Below, one piece after another: positions 1 through 7,315 of a stretch of 13,522 nt of DNA. How positions within the stretch are numbered: position 1 is the first letter of the stretch; each line of letters begins with the position of its first letter. The stretch lies in NCBI GenBank assembly GCA_002309585.1, contig DBXN01000092.1, forward strand, positions 14,126 to 27,647, given 5' to 3'. Source of the DNA: Verrucomicrobia bacterium UBA1211. Lineage in GTDB: Bacteria > Verrucomicrobiota > Kiritimatiellia > RFP12 > UBA1067. Below the pieces are notes generated by a model. The model saw only the letters and a list, made by a program, of their open reading frames with translations, had not been told where the DNA came from and ran no database searches. Position numbers and translations under genes: made by a program.

Positions 1-3000
1 TGGCTGCTGGAGGAGCCGTTGGACCGTATCACGTCCACCGACCCGCTACGGTCGATGCCGGCGTATACGATACCCTGGTCGGCGAACTGCGCCAAACGGT
101 CCTCCGTCAGCGTGTTCGGGCCATAGGGATCATAAGCGACCAGATGCTCGATCATACCCATCGGACGGTACAGCGCGATGAGCGCCGATTCAAACTTCGG
201 CGCATACCGCTCAATGAATCCGCTGACCCCGTAGTCGATCCATTCCGGCATCGTCGGGATATAATCATGGAACGTATCCCGCCACTTGTCCTCATCCACG
301 GAGACGACATAGAAGGCGTATCCATTTGTAACCGCACTCTTCTGGGTAATCTGCGCGAAACGGTACGTGTTGGTCGTTTCGAGCCCGGTCCCGCGCATGA
401 ACATCAGTTTCCATCCGTTGAGATTGGAGGTCTCCGGCACGGCGATCTCAACATACGGCAACGCATACTGCCGATTGGTTGTCTCCGGGGAGGTGAGCAG
501 GGTGTTCGGCTCGTAGACATTGATCTCGTTGATGAAGACCGTCCCCTTCGGAATATCGTAGATGATGAAGTAGGGCGACCATCCCTTCGCGGCATTGATC
601 TTGTTGAAGTCCAACGGCTCATACCACGACGGATTGGTGAAACCGGACGCGCTTTGGGTCGCGGTGTAGTAAGCGGTCTGACGCTCATCTGTGTAATTCG
701 CCCGGACCCGGTATTGGATAATGTCGCCCGCGTCGAAGAAGCCGAGATCATCGGTCACCTTCGTGCGGTACTTCTGCGGATCATCCGTCGCCTGGAAAAG
801 CTCCAGCGTCCGGCATCCCTGTTTCCCGTACCAGTTCTCGACACCCCAAACGTTCGTCCCGACGTAGTAATCCACAAAGACCCGGATGTTGGTCGGGGAC
901 ATGCGCATGTTGGAAAGGCGCGCCTCCAAGCCGACCTTGTCGGACTGCAGCGGCTGCTGGCCCGCCTCCAGATTGTACGACGTGTCGTTAATCTGGCAGA
1001 TCGGCCGGGTCCCACCGATGTCGAAACCGGGATAAACCGGTTCGCTGACGGAGACATTCTCCAGACAGACCCGGCTACCGCCCTGCCGGGTGGTCTCCAG
1101 CCGGACGCCCTTCCACTTCTCGCCGCCCTGGCCGGCATTGAACTCATAGTGGGTATAGAAGGGCGAAGTGACATCGATCCTGCCGATCTGCCGCCAGCCC
1201 TCGGTGGAATACCAATCCCCCTCCGTCGCCATGATGTAGATCGTCGCCATGCTGTCCGAAGGATGATAGAGGCGGGCATCAAAGTGGATCTCGCCGAGAC
1301 CGCCCTCCAGCAACGGCGCCTGAACATGCGGCTCGTATTGGTCCTGCGGTTTCGGGGCACACCCGTCCTGCGGATCGTTGTTGAGGAAACAGGCGCGGGA
1401 ACCGTCCAGAATAATCCGGTCGCGGTCGGTATCGGAGACCTTCGCATTGTAGACCTTCCAGGAACCGGTATCGACATACGGCTCGTCCCAAGCGGTAATG
1501 TTGGTGACCTCCAGGAAGCCGTTGGTATAGACCAGCTGGTCATTGTTCGCGCCGCCGCGACGGTCGTTCACCACCCGGATATAGCCGCCGTTGGTGTTGC
1601 CAACATAGAACGAGGTGTGCGCCCAGCGGTCGCTGGTGGTGGTGATGACCGTCGATCCGACATCCTCCCACGCACCGACAAACTGGTCCTTCCACTGCAC
1701 CGTCATCTTCACCGGGGCCCGCTTCACGCGGTAATCGAACTCCAACGAGCCGCTGCCGCGCGTCAGGCGGAGCGACTGGATGCCCTGGGTCTGGCCGTTC
1801 GCCTGATCGGGATCGTCACCGGGATCGGCGCGGGAGTGGTCCAGCTGGACGATGTGGTTGGTTCCGGAGGTGTTCGCCACCACCCACGACTCCGTCGCGA
1901 TCCATGAGCTGTTGTCCGCGATCCCTTCGGTCTTGTTCCGCCTGCCGTGCCATGAAGCCGTGGTGATCTCGTCGAAGGCGACATCGTAACCGCCGGCGAG
2001 CACCTGGAAACGGATGAACTGCGGCTCCCAATCCTCCGGCTGGTAGGTGAAGTTTGCATAGCTGAAGGAGGTGACCGTGAAGGTCTTCTTCAGCGTCCAG
2101 GCGGAGAGCGCCGAATCCGGCTCATTGCCCGTGTCGCCGAATTTGGTCGCCTGCGCGTAGATGCCGAAGGTCTGCGACGGCGTCTTGGAGGTGACCTGGG
2201 CGTTGTTGATCGTGTAGAGTCCGCCGCGACCGTTCCAGTTGGGTTTGGTTGTCGTCGTCTGCAACGAGATTCCCGTCGTTGAGCCGGTCGGATAGAAGGT
2301 CATGCCGGTACAGGTCAAGACGCAGTCCTGCGACAAAATACCCACCGTGCCGCGGCGCGCCGCATGGCCGTTATGGGAAATGGTCAAGGACTCCGTGCCG
2401 TACCGCGCCGATATCTGCCGGGTGTTGGAGAAATCGATCTCCGCCTGATAGGTGGATCCGATCGTACCGTTGAATCGCTTGTTTCCCAAACGGACCGCCT
2501 CGCCTTCAACCCAGTTGAACAGCTCCATCAGCAGCCAGTTTTCGGTCAGGTTGTTGGGATTCACCATCTGGGTGATCCGCAGCTCGTAGAAGTTGTTGTC
2601 ATCGCTGTAAAGCCCGATGAGGGAGACCGAGTGTTCCTCCGGCGATACGGCGTTCACCGAGAAGTTACAGGTCACCCGGTAGTACCGCTGGGTAAAGAAG
2701 GTGTCGGTATAGTAGGCGATCCGGCCGGGATCGAAACTCAATCCCGCGCGGGCTTTGAACGTGATGTACTTCACGCCGTCCGTCAGCGAGGCGCGGGTCG
2801 TGGAGACGGAACCCAGTTCGGTGATGCCCTGGTCGTTGTCCAGCAGGTTAGCGCCGCCCATCAGGCGCAACGCGATGTTCCTCGTGTCGTAGGTGATACC
2901 CGACGGCTTATTCTTGCCATCCGCCTTCGTCCGCTCGTAGACATATTTCGCGCCGCGGGCCATCCAGGTCGGGGCGTAGGTCTCATAACCGACATAGTAG

Positions 3001-5987
3001 TGGTTGGTGTGGGCACCGCTGGTGGTCGTATCCACATAGTACTGGTCCATGACGGTATCTTCGTTGACCGGCCACGAGCCGAAGTTGTTGTCGTAGCTGA
3101 TCTTGGTTGACTGGCCGTCGCTCTGGGAGAAGTAATCGAACGCCACCCACTTATTGAAGTTCTGGAAATCGGCACGGCAGATGGTATAGTCGAGTTTGTT
3201 CAGATCGAACTTCACCAGCACAAAACGGGCAACCTTGCCGACCGAGACGGTCATCATCCCGTACTCATCCGTTTCCACGCACCTGCCGCCGGAAGGCGGA
3301 ACGGCCGCGCTCTCCTGACCGACCTCCGCCCAGTAGACCGGCGTGTCCGAGACGGTCTGCGTCTCCTCCAGATACTTCCCGACGCCCATAAAGTTGAAGC
3401 GGAACCCGTCGATCGTCACCCCGGCCTGGTTCAGCGGAATCCAGCCCCACCAGACCTCGTCGTCCATCAGAACCATCTCAATCGGATCGGCGTGCCTGTC
3501 GGTGACGATATAGAGCTGCTCGTAGATCGAGCGGGCGTCGCGGATCCGGCGGGCGAACTCGGAGCGGTCCGCCACGGGAATCTCCTCCTCCGCGAGATCC
3601 CAAGCGTGGAGCGTCCGCGGGGAGAGCGACTCGGTCCCCTTCTCGGGCGAATTCTGCAGGTAGAGATAACCCGTCTGGGTGTAGTCCACCGGCTTGAAAC
3701 GGAAACCGTCGAAAACACACTCGAAGTAGTACTCCAGATCGCCCTCGCGCTCCTGCGCCGGCAGACCGACGCTGTACAACTCGTTGTTCCCCTCGCCGTC
3801 ATCCTGCGGATCGTCCGCGATGTAATCCATCAGCACGGTGGTGAAGTCATCCACCTGCTGGTCCAGGTAACGCCAGCGGTAGTGGACATAGACCGCGCGG
3901 CTCTCGTGGGTTGTCGGAACGTTCATGTCGCGATTGCTCACCCGGCAACGGATATTGAAGGTCTGGCCCTTTGCGGGATAAGGCGGTATAAAGGTCATCT
4001 CATCCTTGGCGATGACGACATCCGCCGGCGGCGGGGAGACTTGGATGTTGTCGATCGAGAGATAAGACTTGGTGATCGCACCGCTTTCGGGCTGGGAGGT
4101 ACGGACAATCCTGAACCGGATCGGATCGCGGTAGAGCAGCCGGTTCTGGTACCGAAAGACACTCCCCCCCGTATCCGCGCAGTTCACCACATTCGTTGAG
4201 AGCGGGACCCAATTGAGAGCCAGATGGTGTGACACCTCTTCTCCGGTTTCCCCATCGATGGTGGTAAAGTGCTGGTCGGTCTCATACATCACATTGGTCG
4301 GCCAGCCGGTCATCAGATCGACCATGTTGGTCGCAATCTCAACCGTAAACTCAACAGGAAACTCGCTCATGTTGTTGATCGCGTCGAAATAGAGGGTCCC
4401 GATGCCGTTCGTATAGTAGGGGGAGGTAATCATCGGACGCTCGACGTTGACGAGAATCGCCTGGTGGTTGGTCACCGTCGTATTGGCGAGGCTGTATTCC
4501 TGCGGCGGGATCATCTCCGTAGCCGCCTGATACGAGTAGGTACCCAGACGGGCGCCGATCGCCTCCCAAATCACCTTTTCCGACTCACCATAGAAAACGT
4601 GGTTCGTGCCGGGGAGCAACCACGGGGTGGCACGGCCTGGGGCGAGCGGATCCAGATGGGTCCAGCCACCGCCGTAATAGTCGCCAAAATCGACCAACCC
4701 AGCCTCACCCGTATCGGGATCGGTCTCTTCCCAGGCGTTGAAAAGCATCAGACGGTCGATCGGAAGCTTGGAGGTGATCTGCGTCACGATCCATCCCGAG
4801 ACATCGGTGGTCTTCTCGTTGGAGAGGAAGGACTCGGGCGGCTCGGCGCCGTCCGACGTATCCCATGTCACCCTATTTTGCAGCGTGTAATCGACCGGCA
4901 GATAGCGCAGCCGGTCGTTGACCGACCCGTTCACGTTCACGACCACATAGTAGGTGATCCTCTCCGTTTCGGTGCCCTTCGGAAACTCGACTTCCGCCTC
5001 CCACGTCTCGTCGTTACCCTTCCCGTCACCGCTCCCGACCTGGTAGCGCATCGGTGCCTCGAAATAGGCCTGCTCGTCCCAACTCTTATAAAAGAGGGTT
5101 GCGCTCCGGCAGGTGTAATCGGTCGATTCACCGTTGCCGATGCTGCCGACATTGGAGACCGTACACGCGATGCGGGCGCGATCGGAAACGCCCGAAACCT
5201 TCGTCGCAATGGGATCGGACACCGTCACCGGCGCGGTCGGATAGGAGAGGCAGATGTTGTCAACCGCAAGAAAGTGCGTCGTGGCGCCACTGGAAATGGT
5301 CTTGTCTGTCCGGATAATCCGGATGATCACCGGATCGGTGACCTGAAGCCGCTCCTTGACACGCGTCAGCCCGTTAACGGTAAACGTTGTTAAGGTATGC
5401 CAGTAGTTCGTCCCGATATTGGAGGTGAGCGGATAGACGCTCCCGGCGGATGAGAGCCTGTTCGTCGTCCAATCAATCTTGATGCTGACAGGATAATCCG
5501 AATAGGTGTTGACCGCATCGAAATAGATATATCCGACGCCCTCGTCGCAGATCGGCGTCTCAATGAAAGCGCCCACCGTGTTGTGGAGATTGGCCTGCCA
5601 GTTGGTGTGGGAATTCGCCGCGCCGAACGAAAAATATTGCGGCTCAATGAACTGGAGGGTGTTGCCGGTGAAGAACGAATACGTACCCAAACGGGTGTCC
5701 TGAACAGACCACAACTTTTTCCCATTAACTTTGAACTCATGGTCTTTACCGGATAACAACGCCTTGAGAGCGTCTGTACGCCCAGGATTAGAATCATCCA
5801 GATGCGTCCAGGAAGAGTAATCGCCGCAATCGATCAAAGGGTCATCGCCCGTCGGCTGCCACATGTTGAACAGCATCCGGCGTTCGATCGGCAGGTCGCT
5901 GTAGGTCGCGTCCGCTATCTGGGCATAGCCGTTCCATTGGGTGGCGAACGCCATCACACACATTAAAAGGAAGAGTATTCGTTTCAT
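1..5987 (-). CDS. Giant exported multi-module protein with C-terminal lamin-tail-like domain (3' end outside window)
   Basis: Open from ATG at 5987 to the left edge without a stop; the same frame reads sensibly at both ends, giving at least 1995 residues. The start has a strong Shine-Dalgarno (GAGGAGG, 6-nt spacer) and a signal peptide (MKRILFLLMCVMAFATQWNGYA, written with a break: MKRILFLLMC then VMAFATQWNGYA, cleavage expected after YA, about residue 22). Residues about 30-390 and 406-770 are two homologous copies (LPIERRMLFNMW versus LPIDRLMLFNAW; GVGYIYFDA versus GIGTLYFDA); a third diverged copy lies near 1500-1790 (GLGEIHFDA, about 1563). Each copy looks like a beta-sandwich followed by an Ig-like part. 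Residues about 1090-1235 resemble a concanavalin/LamG-like fold (weak). Residues about 1812-1950 match the lamin-tail pattern (VFINEINVYEPN, YVEIAVPETSNLNGWKL, then IEHLVAYDPYG). No catalytic motif was recognised. It follows the pseudopilin gene by 21 bp and is probably co-transcribed. A surface adhesive or structural role is inference. GC is lower than in the rightward operon. Confidence 0.88.
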   Translation of the reverse strand, partial: MKRILFLLMCVMAFATQWNGYAQIADATYSDLPIERRMLFNMWQPTGDDPLIDCGDYSSWTHLDDSNPGRTDALKALLSGKDHEFKVNGKKLWSVQDTRLGTYSFFTGNTLQFIEPQYFSFGAANSHTNWQANLHNTVGAFIETPICDEGVGYIYFDAVNTYSDYPVSIKIDWTTNRLSSAGSVYPLTSNIGTNYWHTLTTFTVNGLTRVKERLQVTDPVIIRIIRTDKTISSGATTHFLAVDNICLSYPTAPVTVSDPIATKVSGVSDRARIACTVSNVGSIGNGESTDYTCRSATLFYKSWDEQAYFEAPMRYQVGSGDGKGNDETWEAEVEFPKGTETERITYYVVVNVNGSVNDRLRYLPVDYTLQNRVTWDTSDGAEPPESFLSNEKTTDVSGWIVTQITSKLPIDRLMLFNAWEETDPDTGEAGLVDFGDYYGGGWTHLDPLAPGRATPWLLPGTNHVFYGESEKVIWEAIGARLGTYSYQAATEMIPPQEYSLANTTVTNHQAILVNVERPMITSPYYTNGIGTLYFDAINNMSEFPVEFTVEIATNMVDLMTGWPTNVMYETDQHFTTIDGETGEEVSHHLALNWVPLSTNVVNCADTGGSVFRYQNRLLYRDPIRFRIVRTSQPESGAITKSYLSIDNIQVSPPPADVVIAKDEMTFIPPYPAKGQTFNIRCRVSNRDMNVPTTHESRAVYVHYRWRYLDQQVDDFTTVLMDYIADDPQDDGEGNNELYSVGLPAQEREGDLEYYFECVFDGFRFKPVDYTQTGYLYLQNSPEKGTESLSPRTLHAWDLAEEEIPVADRSEFARRIRDARSIYEQLYIVTDRHADPIEMVLMDDEVWWGWIPLNQAGVTIDGFRFNFMGVGKYLEETQTVSDTPVYWAEVGQESAAVPPSGGRCVETDEYGMMTVSVGKVARFVLVKFDLNKLDYTICRADFQNFNKWVAFDYFSQSDGQSTKISYDNNFGSWPVNEDTVMDQYYVDTTTSGAHTNHYYVGYETYAPTWMARGAKYVYERTKADGKNKPSGITYDTRNIALRLMGGANLLDNDQGITELGSVSTTRASLTDGVKYITFKARAGLSFDPGRIAYYTDTFFTQRYYRVTCNFSVNAVSPEEHSVSLIGLYSDDNNFYELRITQMVNPNNLTENWLLMELFNWVEGEAVRLGNKRFNGTIGSTYQAEIDFSNTRQISARYGTESLTISHNGHAARRGTVGILSQDCVLTCTGMTFYPTGSTTGISLQTTTTKPNWNGRGGLYTINNAQVTSKTPSQTFGIYAQATKFGDTGNEPDSALSAWTLKKTFTVTSFSYANFTYQPEDWEPQFIRFQVLAGGYDVAFDEITTASWHGRRNKTEGIADNSSWIATESWVVANTSGTNHIVQLDHSRADPGDDPDQANGQTQGIQSLRLTRGSGSLEFDYRVKRAPVKMTVQWKDQFVGAWEDVGSTVITTTSDRWAHTSFYVGNTNGGYIRVVNDRRGGANNDQLVYTNGFLEVTNITAWDEPYVDTGSWKVYNAKVSDTDRDRIILDGSRACFLNNDPQDGCAPKPQDQYEPHVQAPLLEGGLGEIHFDARLYHPSDSMATIYIMATEGDWYSTEGWRQIGRIDVTSPFYTHYEFNAGQGGEKWKGVRLETTRQGGSRVCLENVSVSEPVYPGFDIGGTRPICQINDTSYNLEAGQQPLQSDKVGLEARLSNMRMSPTNIRVFVDYYVGTNVWGVENWYGKQGCRTLELFQATDDPQKYRTKVTDDLGFFDAGDIIQYRVRANYTDERQTAYYTATQSASGFTNPSWYEPLDFNKINAAKGWSPYFIIYDIPKGTVFINEINVYEPNTLLTSPETTNRQYALPYVEIAVPETSNLNGWKLMFMRGTGLETTNTYRFAQITQKSAVTNGYAFYVVSVDEDKWRDTFHDYIPTMPEWIDYGVSGFIERYAPKFESALIALYRPMGMIEHLVAYDPYGPNTLTEDRLAQFADQGIVYAGIDRSGSVDVIRSNGSSSS
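3677..5900 (-). repeat. Tandem protein-level duplication inside the giant gene (two units of about 375 codons)
   Basis: Unit A (about codons 30-390) and unit B (about codons 406-770) align along most of their length. Matching landmarks in order are LPI(E/D)R.MLFN.W, a GDY...WTHLD....PGR stretch, RLGTYS(F/Y), G.G..YFDA.N, a (V/I)DNI..S.P stretch and a late PVDYTQ/PVDYTL element. Landmark spacing is about 376 codons. Divergence is considerable, so this is an old duplication rather than a recent or assembly-generated one. A third, weaker copy lies near codons 1500-1790. Boundaries are approximate and were judged by eye. Confidence 0.75.
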
Positions 5988-5993
5988 GGTCGC

Positions 5994-6000
5994 CCTCCTC
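5994..6000 (-). promoter_or_regulatory. Shine-Dalgarno of the giant gene
   Basis: On the minus strand GAGGAGG lies six bases before the ATG at 5987, inside the short gap after the pseudopilin stop codon. It decides the start of the giant gene and supports expression from a shared transcript. Confidence 0.8.
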
Positions 6001-6010
6001 GTTTCAGGGA

Positions 6011-6964
6011 TCAATGCATCTTCGCGCGGATTTCGTCATCAATCGGGTCACCGTTGCACAAATCTTCGGTCAGATCCTTCAGCCGCTCCTCAGAAGAATC
6101 GGACGGTTCGACCAAAGCCTCGACATGGCCGTCCGCGAACGAGACGTGCGCCACATACCGCTTGCCGACCAGATGGTTGAAACCGATGTATTCCTTGTTT
6201 TTCACGGAGTCGCCGGTATAGCCGGAGATGGCGGTTTCCAACACCCCGTCCGCCCAGCACGGCGAGCCGCTGTTGTATTCGGACTTGATGTTGACCTCGT
6301 GGGGGAACCGGTTGCCCGGCTTGTAGATGGGAAGCTCCGCGAACATCAGAAGCGTCCCCGCGCCGCCGCGGGCGGAGAGGTCGCCGATCTTAATGCCGCG
6401 GAACGGCGCCGTCACCGCCTTCCCGTTTCTAAAGTCATAGCCGAAGTAGGCGTTCATCACGTAGGAGCGGACCACGTAGTTCATCCCCTTCTTCGCGCAG
6501 GTCTTCTTGTGGGTATCGCAATAGTAGGTGCCGTAATCCTTGCCGACGGCGTTGAAGATCGTGGCGTTGTTCGTGATCGAGACGACGGCCACATCGTTCG
6601 GGCTCCGGCTCTGGGCGTAAAAGCGGGAGGTGCTGCCGGGCATCGATTTGATCTGGCCGCCGCGCGGACGGCCGGTCCACTCGACCCAGCCGCTGCGCTC
6701 GTAGTACATCGTGGTGTAGTGGCCACCGTACATCGCCGGCCAGCAGTTTTCATAGGAACCGGCGTGGACCATCCAGGAACCCGACGAGCCCGTACTCAAA
6801 ACCGCCTGCGTCAAATTCTTCAGATTGACACGGCACCGCATCGCCCGGGCACTCTCCCCGGCTCTTGTCGACAACGCGACCAATGCGCCTGCCAAAATGC
6901 CAATGATCGCGATGACGACCAACAGCTCAACCAATGTAAAGCCTAATTTGCGAAAATGCTGCAT
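6011..6964 (-). CDS. Pseudopilin-like protein with type IV prepilin N-terminus (DUF1559/H-X9-DG-like)
   Basis: A 317-residue protein. The N-terminus MQHFRKLGFTLVELLVVIAI is a class III prepilin leader: a short basic leader ending in Gly8, Phe at mature +1, Glu at mature +5 and a long hydrophobic helix (about residues 9-30). Prepilin peptidase cleavage and N-methylation are therefore expected. The body is a globular domain rich in Gly, Tyr and Asn, and FADGHVE at residues 276-282 matches the C-terminal motif of the large PVC pseudopilin family often labelled H-X9-DG; the His spacing (NH...FADG) is longer than the canonical nine. These proteins belong to type II secretion or type IV pilus-like assemblies at the inner membrane and periplasm, but the exact role of this expanded family is unclear. 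AGGAG lies four bases before the ATG. It is first in a two-gene leftward unit with the giant exported protein. Confidence 0.87.
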   Translation of the reverse strand: MQHFRKLGFTLVELLVVIAIIGILAGALVALSTRAGESARAMRCRVNLKNLTQAVLSTGSSGSWMVHAGSYENCWPAMYGGHYTTMYYERSGWVEWTGRPRGGQIKSMPGSTSRFYAQSRSPNDVAVVSITNNATIFNAVGKDYGTYYCDTHKKTCAKKGMNYVVRSYVMNAYFGYDFRNGKAVTAPFRGIKIGDLSARGGAGTLLMFAELPIYKPGNRFPHEVNIKSEYNSGSPCWADGVLETAISGYTGDSVKNKEYIGFNHLVGKRYVAHVSFADGHVEALVEPSDSSEERLKDLTEDLCNGDPIDDEIRAKMH

Positions 6965-6970
6965 AACACT

Positions 6971-7023
6971 CCTAATCCGCCCTTTTAGCGATTCAGTATT
7001 TTCGCTCTTATAGGAAGATTAGG
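6971..7023. repeat. Short inverted repeat flanking the candidate leftward promoter core
   Basis: CCTAATC at 6971-6977 and its exact reverse complement GATTAGG at 7017-7023 bracket the candidate -10 element. One arm overlaps the candidate -35, the other the ribosome-binding region of the pseudopilin gene. It could be a spaced operator; at seven bases per arm chance is also possible. Confidence 0.25.
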
Positions 7024-7026
7024 CAA
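6998..7026 (-). promoter_or_regulatory. Candidate sigma-70-like promoter for the leftward pseudopilin/giant-protein unit
   Basis: On the minus strand TTGCCT (7026-7021) and GAAAAT (7003-6998) are separated by 17 bp, each matching four of six consensus positions. A start site near 6991 would leave a leader of about 25-30 bases carrying the pseudopilin ribosome site. An overlapping TATAAG (7012-7007) is an alternative -10 but lacks a good -35. Phased A-tracts lie directly upstream, which favours this placement. Prediction by eye only. Confidence 0.4.
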
Positions 7027-7029
7027 GGG

Positions 7030-7053
7030 TTTTTTCCGTTTTTTTTCGATTTT
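7030..7053. promoter_or_regulatory. Phased A-tracts upstream of the leftward promoter (curved DNA / UP-like)
   Basis: The plus strand has T6 (7030-7035), T8 (7039-7046) and T4 (7050-7053), centred about 10 and 9 bp apart, close to one helical turn. The strand leading to the pseudopilin gene therefore carries A-tracts in phase immediately upstream of the candidate -35. Such tracts curve DNA and can act as UP elements or sites for nucleoid proteins. They stand out against the GC-rich surroundings. Confidence 0.5.
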
Positions 7054-7095
7054 GGGAAAAGACGGGGAAAGGTCGTAACGTGATGTCCAGCCACA

Positions 7096-7123
7096 AGACT
7101 TCGGACTTCAGACATCAGACTTC
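7096..7123. repeat. Heptamer tandem array 1 (RGACWTC, four units)
   Basis: Four consecutive 7-bp units begin at 7096, 7103, 7110 and 7117. Two are AGACTTC, one is GGACTTC and one is AGACATC. A degraded fifth unit (CGTACTC) follows at 7124. It lies in the intergenic region between the divergent units and shows no coding potential. Confidence 0.7.
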
Positions 7124-7140
7124 CGTACTCCGCTTCTCAA

Positions 7141-7154
7141 TGGTTGGTGGTTGG
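7141..7154. repeat. Heptamer tandem repeat 2 (TGGTTGG, two units)
   Basis: TGGTTGG occurs twice in direct succession at 7141 and 7148; a partial ATGG continues. The unit is G/T-rich and unrelated in sequence to the neighbouring arrays, but has the same 7-bp period. Confidence 0.5.
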
Positions 7155-7163
7155 ATGGTACCT

Positions 7164-7191
7164 TTTGTCGCTTGTCGCCTGTCGCTTGTCC
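7164..7191. repeat. Heptamer tandem array 3 (YYTGTCG, four units)
   Basis: Four 7-bp units start at 7164 (TTTGTCG), 7171 (CTTGTCG), 7178 (CCTGTCG) and 7185 (CTTGTCC), followed by a decayed CTTGAAT. As in array 1, four units fill 28 bp, with point differences between units. Confidence 0.7.
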
Positions 7192-7201
7192 CTTGAATGT
7201 T

Positions 7202-7222
7202 GACACGCGACACACGAGACCT
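7202..7222. repeat. Possible heptamer repeat 4 (GACACRC, two units plus a decayed third)
   Basis: GACACGC at 7202 is followed by GACACAC at 7209 and a diverged GAGACCT at 7216. It is weaker than arrays 1 and 3 and supported mainly by the shared 7-bp period and proximity. Confidence 0.35.
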
Positions 7223-7244
7223 CGACCGCCCCTTCCCCATCCCC

Positions 7245-7275
7245 TTCAATCTTTTAACCCTTTAACCTTAATAAT
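7245..7275 (+). promoter_or_regulatory. Weak candidate promoter for the rightward operon
   Basis: AATAAT at 7270-7275 matches five of six bases of a -10 element and lies in the only A/T-rich patch shortly upstream of the first rightward gene. The best -35 (TTCAAT, 7245-7250) is poor and 19 bp away. A start near 7282 would give a leader of about 34 bases. Low confidence. Confidence 0.25.
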
Positions 7276-7299
7276 GGTCTTGCTTCGGGCGGGGGTATC

Positions 7300-7311
7300 A
7301 TGCGAAAATGA
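7300..7311 (+). other. Three-codon leader mini-ORF just before the first rightward gene
   Basis: ATG CGA AAA TGA (Met-Arg-Lys-stop) has a GGGGG run (7291-7295) four bases upstream as a possible ribosome site. Its stop lies four bases before the preferred start (7316) of the next gene, which has no Shine-Dalgarno of its own. Ribosomes ending here could restart at 7316. The layout is seen in the sequence; the coupling is inference. Confidence 0.35.
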
Positions 7312-7315
7312 AACC

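Noticed and set aside
144..1907. Long plus-strand open frame (587 codons)
   Set aside because: It lies antisense to the giant gene. Its product is rich in Arg, Val, Ile and Asp with no signal, domain or ribosome site, whereas the minus strand gives a continuous domain-bearing protein.
6014..6946. Plus-strand open frame of 310 codons opposite the pseudopilin gene
   Set aside because: The minus strand carries the prepilin leader and the FADGH motif; the plus-strand product shows no family features.
7096..7191. CRISPR array
   Set aside because: The units are 7 bp, directly adjacent and without spacers, and no cas gene is present in the window.
7200..7205. TTGACA as a -35 element for the rightward operon
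   Set aside because: There is no acceptable -10 sequence 16-18 bp downstream, and it partly overlaps a heptamer repeat.
7151..7315. N-terminal extension of the exported protein from the upstream in-frame ATG at 7151
   Set aside because: That stretch is made of heptamer repeat and C-rich intergenic DNA and would bury the signal peptide that starts at 7316.
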